NCBI GenBank assembly: GCA_017882345.1
Contig: JADGPT010000011.1
Location: forward strand, 1-32,064
Reading direction: 5' to 3'
DNA: 32,064 bases
From: Bacteroidales bacterium
GTDB lineage: Bacteria; Bacteroidota; Bacteroidia; Bacteroidales; VadinHA17
How positions within the stretch are numbered: position 1 is the stretch's first letter; the number at the start of each line of letters is the position of its first letter. The position numbers and the translations under genes are program-made. The notes under the pieces are model-generated. The model saw nothing but the letters and a program-made list of their open reading frames with translations. It was not told the origin of the DNA and searched no databases. Of the stretch, positions 26,452 to 32,064 are shown piece after piece.

Positions 26452-27129
26452 ATGAGTATTCTTGACGATTTTGGAAAGTATGCTAAAAGCAAACGCGGAG
26501 TCAGTAGTCTGAGTCTGCACAAGTACACTTCCGTTTTTGGAAGCTATATCTCCCCGACTATTATTGAAGAGAGACAATTAAATATTGCATCAATGGACGT
26601 CTTTTCACGTCTTATGATGGATAGGATAATTTTTCTCGGGTTACCCATTGATGACTATGTAGCTAATATTATCCAGGCACAGTTACTATATCTCGATTCA
26701 TCTGATCCGGGAAAAGATATTCAGATCTATTTCAATACTCCGGGAGGATCAGTAAATGCCGGACTGGGTATTTATGATACTATGCAGTACATTTCTGCCG
26801 ACATTGCCACTATTTGTACCGGGATGGCTGCTTCAATGGGCGCTATTCTTCTTACTGCCGGCAAAAAAGGAAAAAGATCTGCTCTTAAACATTCAAGAAT
26901 AATGATACATCAACCTATGGGTGGTGCAGAAGGAGTGGCTTCAGATATAGAAATTACTGTTCGGGAAATCGTAAAACTAAAGAGAGAACTTTACGAGATA
27001 ATTGCACTTCATACCGGAAATTCAGTTGAAAAAGTTGAAAAAGATTCTGACAGAGACTATTGGATGACATCCCAGGAGGCTAAAGATTATGGGATGATCG
27101 ATGAGATCTTGCAGAAAAATCAAAAATAG
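26452..27129 (+). CDS. clpP: ATP-dependent Clp protease proteolytic subunit
   Basis: ClpP is the tetradecameric serine protease that degrades proteins fed by Clp ATPases. The catalytic triad is intact: Ser128 in GMAASMGA, His153 in MIHQPMGG and Asp202 in DRDYWM. The oxyanion segment NTPGGSVNAGLGIYD (95-109) and the handle helix (EITVREIVKLKRELYEII, 167-184) are also visible. The protein is 225 residues, about 20 to 30 longer at the N-terminus than mature ClpP. Such an extension is normally removed by self-cleavage. An internal ATG could shorten it, but the ATG at 26452 follows a good promoter element. clpX starts 3 bases after the stop, indicating cotranslation with its partner. Confidence 0.96.
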   Translation: MSILDDFGKYAKSKRGVSSLSLHKYTSVFGSYISPTIIEERQLNIASMDVFSRLMMDRIIFLGLPIDDYVANIIQAQLLYLDSSDPGKDIQIYFNTPGGSVNAGLGIYDTMQYISADIATICTGMAASMGAILLTAGKKGKRSALKHSRIMIHQPMGGAEGVASDIEITVREIVKLKRELYEIIALHTGNSVEKVEKDSDRDYWMTSQEAKDYGMIDEILQKNQK

Positions 27130-27132
27130 TGT

Positions 27133-28350
27133 ATGATGGATAAATGTTCATTTTGCGGCAGATCCAAGAAAGAGGCCAACATGCTTATTGCAGGTCTCGA
27201 GGGCCATATTTGTGACCACTGTATTGAACAGGCTCACAGCATCCTGAACGAAGAACTGGGCAGTAAAAAGAATCTACCATTTGATACTATCAATCTTCTT
27301 AAACCAACAGAAATTAAGAATTTTCTCGACCAGTATGTAATTGGTCAGGATATGGCGAAAAAAATAATCTCTGTAGCAGTGTACAACCATTACAAAAGGT
27401 TGATGCAAAAACTTGATGCTGACGATATTGAAATTGAAAAATCAAACATTATTCTCGTTGGTGAGACAGGTACAGGGAAAACACTTCTTGCCAGAACTGT
27501 TGCCAAAATGCTACATGTTCCATTTACAATTGTTGACGCAACAGTATTGACTGAGGCAGGTTATGTAGGTGAAGATATTGAAAGTCTTCTGACCCGTTTG
27601 CTGCAAAATGCAGATTATGACGTTAAAGCAGCAGAGAAGGGCATAGTATTTATCGACGAAATAGACAAGATTGCAAGGAAAGGGGACAATCCTTCCATAA
27701 CCCGCGATGTATCAGGGGAAGGCGTTCAGCAGGGGCTTCTGAAATTACTTGAGGGCTCTATAGTAAATGTTCCGCCACAAGGCGGACGGAAACATCCTGA
27801 ACAGAAAATGATCCCTGTAGATACAAAAAATATTCTTTTTATCTGCGGTGGGGCATTTGAAGGTATTGACAAAAAAATCGCACAACGTCTTAATACTCAG
27901 ATTGTTGGTTTTGGCGCTTCAAAAATCCGTGAAAAAGTGGATAAAACCAATCTGCTTCAATATATTGCACCACAGGATTTAAGATCATTCGGACTCATAC
28001 CTGAAATAATCGGAAGGTTGCCAGTGCTTACACATCTCAACCCTCTGGACAAAGAAACTCTCAGAGCAATACTTACGGAACCGAAAAACGCATTGGTGAA
28101 ACAGTATATTAAGCTGTTCAGAATGGACAATATTGATCTCACTTTTGGAGAAGGTGTTCTTGATTACATTGTTGATAAAGCAATTGAATTCAAACTCGGA
28201 GCCCGTGGATTAAGATCTATTTGTGAGACGATCATGCTCGATGCCATGTTTGAAATGCCATCTGTCGATACGAATGAGCTTGAAATAACAATTGACTATG
28301 CGAGCCGGAAGCTTGAAAGAATAAACCTTAAGGTACTGAAGGCATCTTAA
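27133..28350 (+). CDS. clpX: ATP-dependent Clp protease ATP-binding subunit ClpX
   Basis: ClpX is the hexameric AAA+ unfoldase that recognises tagged substrates and threads them into ClpP. The N-terminal zinc-binding domain has Cys5, Cys8, Cys27 and Cys30. The AAA+ core has Walker A GETGTGKT (110-117), the pore loop GYVG (143-146), Walker B FIDEID (173-178) and the RKH loop (219-221). The ClpP-docking loop reads IVGF (257-260), where E. coli has IGF. Sensor 2 (GARGLR) lies near residue 356. The length of 405 is slightly shorter than the 424 of E. coli. Two adjacent ATGs (27133 and 27136) are possible. It is the last gene of the tig-clpP-clpX set and converges on a lipoprotein gene across a hairpin-forming repeat. 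Confidence 0.97.
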   Translation: MMDKCSFCGRSKKEANMLIAGLEGHICDHCIEQAHSILNEELGSKKNLPFDTINLLKPTEIKNFLDQYVIGQDMAKKIISVAVYNHYKRLMQKLDADDIEIEKSNIILVGETGTGKTLLARTVAKMLHVPFTIVDATVLTEAGYVGEDIESLLTRLLQNADYDVKAAEKGIVFIDEIDKIARKGDNPSITRDVSGEGVQQGLLKLLEGSIVNVPPQGGRKHPEQKMIPVDTKNILFICGGAFEGIDKKIAQRLNTQIVGFGASKIREKVDKTNLLQYIAPQDLRSFGLIPEIIGRLPVLTHLNPLDKETLRAILTEPKNALVKQYIKLFRMDNIDLTFGEGVLDYIVDKAIEFKLGARGLRSICETIMLDAMFEMPSVDTNELEITIDYASRKLERINLKVLKAS

Positions 28351-28352
28351 AT

Positions 28353-28401
28353 AGGTTAAGGTTAAGGCTGAGTAATAACCTCTTAACCTTAACCTTAACC
28401 T
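28353..28401. repeat. Hexamer-based inverted repeat between clpX and the lipoprotein gene
   Basis: A perfect 15-base inverted repeat: AGGTTAAGGTTAAGG (28353-28367) pairs with 28387-28401, with a 19-base loop. Both arms consist of GGTTAA/TTAACC hexamers, and the right side carries one extra unit, so pairing can slip by six. It begins 2 bases after the clpX stop and lies between convergent genes. It could act as a two-way transcript end, but no T-run follows on either strand. Confidence 0.7.
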
Positions 28402-28420
28402 CAATCTTAAAAGTCTATTA

Positions 28421-29293
28421 CTACCTGTTCCAGAAATTCCGGTGCTTGTTCTTAAGAAGTATCTCTTTTGATACACCACCACTTGTAACAACAGCTTTGG
28501 CATCACAATCACCGGTGCCATAATCCAGCACAACTGGAGTTTTCCCGGTTCTTTCAATTTTAACTACTCCGCTGACAATAAATTTGCATGCCCGTGTCGA
28601 GTGTAAAGCCGTCATGATAGTGTTGGTATAGGCAACTCCATCGATATTTTTGCCTGTTGATGTCCCTGTAATCAGCCATTCATCATCCCAGATGCTTTTG
28701 GTAAGAAGACCTGCTATCCATTCCCTCTGTTGGTCGGTAGATCGTTCAATTGTTTTTCCGTCAGGAAGTGTTAGAATACCACCTGTCAGCTTAACCGATA
28801 TGACAAGATTCTGGTTACTATTATACCCCATGTTTTCAAGTACTTTTGTACCCTCAACTTTAATACCATTAAAGAAATAGTTTACAAATGTGACAGTCCT
28901 TTTAGATCCTGACTGCAGACGAGGACCGGTTACTTCAATAACGATCTTCCCCGAACGTACATTGTCGTTTATTCCTGTACAGGATGTCCCATAATCAACA
29001 GTAACTATCTTTGGCCAGAGGGCAGCAGTGGGACGTGTGATAGTGATAGTTGGACAGGAGTCTGTCATAACGGTTAATGATTTTGCATCTATACTCTTTC
29101 CCATCTGGTCAAGAATAATCGTTGCATTATCCGCTGTGTTGAAGACATCCGCAAAAACCACATCGGTTACAGCATCATCATCTGCAAGATTCAGACTTGT
29201 CTGGTCAATAACAGCTGAAGAAGAATCTTTCTTACATGATGAGAATGAAAGCACTGCCAGGGCAGTTATCATCATTAAAACTTTTGTTTTCAT
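28421..29293 (-). CDS. Putative lipoprotein of unknown function
   Basis: A 290-residue protein I do not recognise. The signal peptide MKTKVLMMITALAVLSFSS ends in the lipobox cysteine C20, followed by KKDSSS, a common Bacteroidota lipoprotein start. Lys after the lipidated Cys and no retention signal make outer-membrane attachment plausible. The mature part is beta-rich, with TVDYGTSCTG (98-107) and a similar VLDYGTGDCDAKAVV near the C-terminus, each a DYGT segment with a nearby Cys. These suggest an internal repeat of two related beta-domains. No catalytic motif is seen. The C-terminus is basic (LLKNKHRNFWNR). It converges on clpX and is probably transcribed alone. A 287-base gap containing a palindrome array separates it from folA. 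Confidence 0.82.
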   Translation of the reverse strand: MKTKVLMMITALAVLSFSSCKKDSSSAVIDQTSLNLADDDAVTDVVFADVFNTADNATIILDQMGKSIDAKSLTVMTDSCPTITITRPTAALWPKIVTVDYGTSCTGINDNVRSGKIVIEVTGPRLQSGSKRTVTFVNYFFNGIKVEGTKVLENMGYNSNQNLVISVKLTGGILTLPDGKTIERSTDQQREWIAGLLTKSIWDDEWLITGTSTGKNIDGVAYTNTIMTALHSTRACKFIVSGVVKIERTGKTPVVLDYGTGDCDAKAVVTSGGVSKEILLKNKHRNFWNR

Positions 29294-29407
29294 AAAGTTT
29301 GATTTTAATTTTTAAATTCGATTAACAGTTTTTAGATGAAGGAAAATCCAAAAGGTTTAATGAAGAGGAAGAATAAATTAAAATTGGGGAGAATATTTTA
29401 TTTTATG

Positions 29408-29584
29408 GAACCGCTCCGCGGTTCAAAACCCTCAATTAAATCACTCTTCCTATTATTGATGGAACCGCTCTGCGGTTCTATTCATGATTAACAATATTCA
29501 TTTAATAAATCGCATAGCGGTTTCATCAATTATGGAGATGCTCTATATGCATTTAAAAAACCGTGGAACGGTTTCATCAATTAT
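29408..29584. repeat. Array of four small palindromic repeats
   Basis: Four hairpins, each with a 7-base-pair stem and 3-base loop: 29408-29424, 29462-29478, 29507-29523 and 29558-29574. Stem sequences vary but pairing is kept, for example GAACCGC/GCGGTTC, AAATCGC/GCGGTTT (one G-T pair) and AAACCGT/ACGGTTT. Units 3 and 4 are followed by CATCAATTAT. Unit 2 is preceded by ATTATTGATG, nearly its reverse complement, so the units occur in opposite orientations. The last flank includes the folA stop codon. This resembles REP-type extragenic palindromes. The remainder of the 29294-29580 gap is AT-rich with no gene. Confidence 0.75.
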
Positions 29585-30081
29585 TGCCTGATTCTATTTT
29601 TCCTTTCGTATACCGTATATGTGTACGGAATGCCGTTAGTTTCGCCATCCTTAAACTCCTCTTTTTCTATGATCTCCCAGATACCCGGGTCAATTTCAGG
29701 GAAATAGATATCGGCCGGTGCTTTTCTATGAATATGCGTAATAAAAAGACGATCAGCGATCGGCATGAACTGACGGTATATACTCCCTCCTCCTATTATA
29801 AATATTTCGTCATTTTTTTCAGTTTTGTTAAGTGCGTCGTCAATCGAGTATGCAGTTACAGAATTTTCAATAGATTCTTGAGCGTTATCAGTGAGAACAA
29901 TGTTCTTACGTCCTGGAAGCGGCCTGCGGGGTAACGATTCCCATGTTTTTTTCCCCATAATTACGGTGTTACCTGATGTCAGCTTTTTAAACCGCTTCAG
30001 ATCTTCGGAAATATGCCATAAAAGCTCATTATCCTTTCCAATTCCCCAATCTTCAGAAACAGCAACTATAATTGATATCAT
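29581..30081 (-). CDS. folA: Dihydrofolate reductase
   Basis: FolA reduces dihydrofolate to tetrahydrofolate with NADPH and so recycles the dihydrofolate made by ThyA. The protein begins MISIIVAVSEDWGIGKDN and has the catalytic acid Asp27 in WHISEDLKRFK. It has the NADPH-binding VIMGKKTWESL (40-50) and PLPGRKNIVL, and the second nucleotide loop IIGGGSIYRQ. The frame runs upstream to 30132, but the ATG complementary to 30079-30081 gives the normal start, 166 residues, and a 10-base gap after thyA. It is a chromosomal-type enzyme in the usual thyA-folA pair, not an obvious resistance variant. Its stop codon is embedded in the flank of a palindromic repeat. Confidence 0.95.
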   Translation of the reverse strand: MISIIVAVSEDWGIGKDNELLWHISEDLKRFKKLTSGNTVIMGKKTWESLPRRPLPGRKNIVLTDNAQESIENSVTAYSIDDALNKTEKNDEIFIIGGGSIYRQFMPIADRLFITHIHRKAPADIYFPEIDPGIWEIIEKEEFKDGETNGIPYTYTVYERKNRIRQ

Positions 30082-30091
30082 ACTATAAATA

Positions 30092-30886
30092 TTATACTGA
30101 AATATCACCTTTAATATGAGGGTGGGAAACATAATCCGAGAGAGTGAAATCCTCGTATCTGAATTTGAGGATATCAGTTATTTCAGGATTAATTCTCATT
30201 ACCGGCAGCCTAAACGGTTCCCTTGTAAGCTGAAGTTTTACCTGTTCAATATGATTGAGGTAAATATGTGCATCGCCCAGGGTGTGAACAAAATCTCCTG
30301 GCTTCAGTCCTGTAACCTGTGCTACCATAAGTGTTAACAGAGAATAGGAAGCAATATTAAACGGTACTCCAAGAAAAATATCAGCGCTCCTCTGATAAAG
30401 CTGGCACGATAATCTCCCGCCTGCAACATAGAACTGGAATAAAATATGACATGGAGGAAGAGCCATTTTATCTAATTCACCAACATTCCAGGCGCTAACA
30501 ATATGTCTACGCGAGTCTGGCGATTTCTTAATCGAGTTGATAACGTTTTCCAGTTGATCAATCTTTTGTCCATCCCTGGAAGGCCATGAACGCCACTGGT
30601 ATCCATAAACAGGACCAAGATTTCCATCTTTATCAGCCCATTCATTCCAGATCTTTACTCCATTATCAGTCAGGTATTTAGTGTTAGTATTCCCAGAAAT
30701 AAACCAGAGTAATTCATGAATAATAGATTTGACATGGAGCTTTTTTGTCGTCAGAAGAGGAAACCTGTCTTCAAGGTTAAATCTCATCTGATAACCAAAT
30801 ACACTTATTGTTCCGGTGCCTGTTCTGTCTTTTTTTTCAGTTCCGGTTTTCATTACATGATCAAGAAGATCAAGATATTGCCTCAT
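30092..30886 (-). CDS. thyA: Thymidylate synthase ThyA
   Basis: ThyA methylates dUMP to dTMP using 5,10-methylenetetrahydrofolate, producing dihydrofolate. The 264 residues match E. coli ThyA in length. The dUMP phosphate-binding Arg21 lies in KDRTGTGT (19-26) and the nucleophile is Cys146 in [13 protein letters not shown]. The [20 protein letters not shown] segment (162-181) supplies further nucleotide contacts, including the Asn that selects uracil. folA follows after 10 bases, so the dTMP cycle is encoded as one unit. A GH97 glycosidase gene ends 18 bases upstream on the same strand, and no promoter is seen between them. thyA may therefore be transcribed from that gene or from a promoter inside it. 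Confidence 0.97.
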   Translation of the reverse strand: MRQYLDLLDHVMKTGTEKKDRTGTGTISVFGYQMRFNLEDRFPLLTTKKLHVKSIIHELLWFISGNTNTKYLTDNGVKIWNEWADKDGNLGPVYGYQWRSWPSRDGQKIDQLENVINSIKKSPDSRRHIVSAWNVGELDKMALPPCHILFQFYVAGGRLSCQLYQRSADIFLGVPFNIASYSLLTLMVAQVTGLKPGDFVHTLGDAHIYLNHIEQVKLQLTREPFRLPVMRINPEITDILKFRYEDFTLSDYVSHPHIKGDISV

Positions 30887-30904
30887 TACAGTTACCTTGA
30901 TTTA

Positions 30905-32064
30905 TTATTCGGGAGAAATTTTTGCTGCCCATCCTCCACCAGGAGCGAGATGAATTTTCATCTTATCTCCCGACTTTACATTGGTTTTCAGATGTTTATA
31001 ATCCTCTGCATACCTGTCGGCATTAACTCCGTCCTGAAATATATCCATTGAGTATTTTCCGACTGGGAGAAATGAAAGGTCGAGGTCCATGTCGCGACTT
31101 GTCCAGTCTGTAAGCGCTCCGACAAACCAATCTTTTCCAGATCTTCTTGCCAGCAAAAGATAATCGCCAACTTTACCATCAATGGCAATAATATCATCCC
31201 AAACTACAGGAATATTCACAATAAAGTCGGTTGACTCCTGTTCTTTCATATAGTTTGAAGGGCTGTCTGCGAGCATCTGCAAAGGACTTTCATAAATTAT
31301 GTACAATGCAACCTGGTGAGCTCTTGTTCCCTGGCTCTGAGGACGAGTAAAATTTGGGCTAAAATTAGCTTTGTCCATATTTACCATAGCCCCCGGGGTA
31401 TAATCCATCGGACCCGCCACCATTCTTGTAAACGGGATTGTAACATCATGATCCGGATTAATATCTTTGCTCCATTTATCATTCTCCATTCCTTTCACCC
31501 CTTCACGAGTAAGAGCATTTGGCCAGGTACGTCCAATACCATCAGGTTTATATGCCCCATGAAAGTCAATCAGCAAATGATGTTCTGCAGTTTTCCTTGC
31601 AGCTTCGAGGTAAAAATTAACAACTTTCTGATCATCCCTCTGCATAAAATCGACTTTAACACCTTTTACACCCCATTTCTCATAAAGAGCTACTGCCTCA
31701 TCAATTTTATCCCAGAATGTTTTCCATACAACCCATAGGATAACTCCAACATGTTTCTTTTCAGCATATTGGCAGAGTTCGGGGATATTAATTTCAGGTA
31801 TTGATTCCAAAACTGTACCGGACTTATACCAGCCTTCATCGAGAATGATATATTCTATCTTGTTCTTAGAAGCAAAATCAATATAATATTTATAAGTGTC
31901 GTTGTTAATACCTGCTCTGAAATCAACACCATACAAATTGTTTGCATTCCACCAGTCCCATGCTACATGTCCCGGTTTTATCCATTTTGTATCTGCAATT
32001 TTGTTGGGCTGTGCAAGCTTGAAAACCAGATCACTCTCAAGTAATTTAGCATCATTTGAAGCGA
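30905..32064 (-). CDS. Glycoside hydrolase family 97 (5' end outside the window)
   Basis: The frame is open through the right edge; about 385 residues of a usual 640-700 are present, and the signal peptide and N-terminal beta-sandwich are missing. The catalytic barrel begins with KPGHVAWDWWNANN, a GH97 signature, then IEYIILDEGW, VILWVVWKTFW and KGVKVDFMQRDDQ. It continues with LLIDFHGAYKPDGIGRTWPNALTREGVKGMEN. The C-terminal beta-domain ends LAPGGGWAAKISPE. GH97 enzymes are periplasmic alpha-glucosidases (SusB type, inverting) or alpha-galactosidases (retaining). An Asp at the end of strand 4 (VKVDFM) fits the retaining type, whose nucleophile sits there; SusB has Gly. That subtype call is inference. 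thyA begins 18 bases after the stop. Confidence 0.93.
   Translation of the reverse strand, partial: ASNDAKLLESDLVFKLAQPNKIADTKWIKPGHVAWDWWNANNLYGVDFRAGINNDTYKYYIDFASKNKIEYIILDEGWYKSGTVLESIPEINIPELCQYAEKKHVGVILWVVWKTFWDKIDEAVALYEKWGVKGVKVDFMQRDDQKVVNFYLEAARKTAEHHLLIDFHGAYKPDGIGRTWPNALTREGVKGMENDKWSKDINPDHDVTIPFTRMVAGPMDYTPGAMVNMDKANFSPNFTRPQSQGTRAHQVALYIIYESPLQMLADSPSNYMKEQESTDFIVNIPVVWDDIIAIDGKVGDYLLLARRSGKDWFVGALTDWTSRDMDLDLSFLPVGKYSMDIFQDGVNADRYAEDYKHLKTNVKSGDKMKIHLAPGGGWAAKISPE

Noticed and set aside
29581-30081. folA as a trimethoprim-resistance cassette
   Set aside because: It sits 10 bases after thyA in a normal chromosomal pair with no integron att site or mobile genes.

Overview
The window looks like a chromosomal stretch of an AT-rich member of the Bacteroidota, probably Bacteroidales-like. 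The evidence is the purH-mreB pair, lipoproteins with Bacteroidota-style signal peptides, a GH97 glycosidase, a type II tRNA-Leu without encoded CCA, and promoters of the Bacteroidota form (TTTG, 19 bases, TAnnTTTG) rather than TTGACA/TATAAT. Almost everything is core metabolism or cell maintenance. I see no phage, transposase, CRISPR array or defence island, and I did not find a clearly new multi-gene system.

Layout. 1-2375 (minus): purH followed by mreB, which runs off the left edge. 2532-5139 (plus): two tandem, gapless, equal-length MacB/FtsX-type permeases with no ATPase partner beside them. 5131-9988 (minus): a lipoprotein of unknown function, a terminator, a 1037-residue ABCG-like transporter with an extra N-terminal region, then rsmA. 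10227-19031: an arginine/carbamoyl-phosphate block in which patB-carA (plus) faces argH-argG-argR (minus), and carB (plus) diverges from argR. The two subunits of carbamoyl-phosphate synthase thus flank the last two arginine enzymes and the arginine repressor. Two ARG-box-like operators lie exactly 3 bases apart over the argR promoter and start. 19162-20727 (plus): a GNAT acetyltransferase and a family 2 glycosyltransferase. 20699-22879 (minus): recQ. 23209-24815 (plus): tatC and lptB. 24870-24952: tRNA-Leu(UAG) with its own promoter and terminator. 25033-28350 (plus): tig, clpP, clpX. 28421-29293 (minus): a second unknown lipoprotein. 29581-32064 (minus): a GH97 glycosidase (5' end outside the window), thyA and folA.

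How the genes work together. CarA and CarB make carbamoyl phosphate for pyrimidines and citrulline, ArgG and ArgH turn citrulline into arginine, and ArgR probably senses arginine and represses. ThyA and FolA form the dTMP/tetrahydrofolate cycle. Trigger factor, ClpP and ClpX cover folding and degradation of new proteins. TatC, LptB, the ABC proteins and the lipoproteins belong to the envelope.

The less ordinary parts are the ArgR operator, a four-unit array of small palindromes with compensatory stem changes after folA, short tandem repeats at several gene ends, the large ABC protein, and the duplicated permeases. Several listed starts are trimmed from the longest open frame to the family start; the reason is given in each entry.
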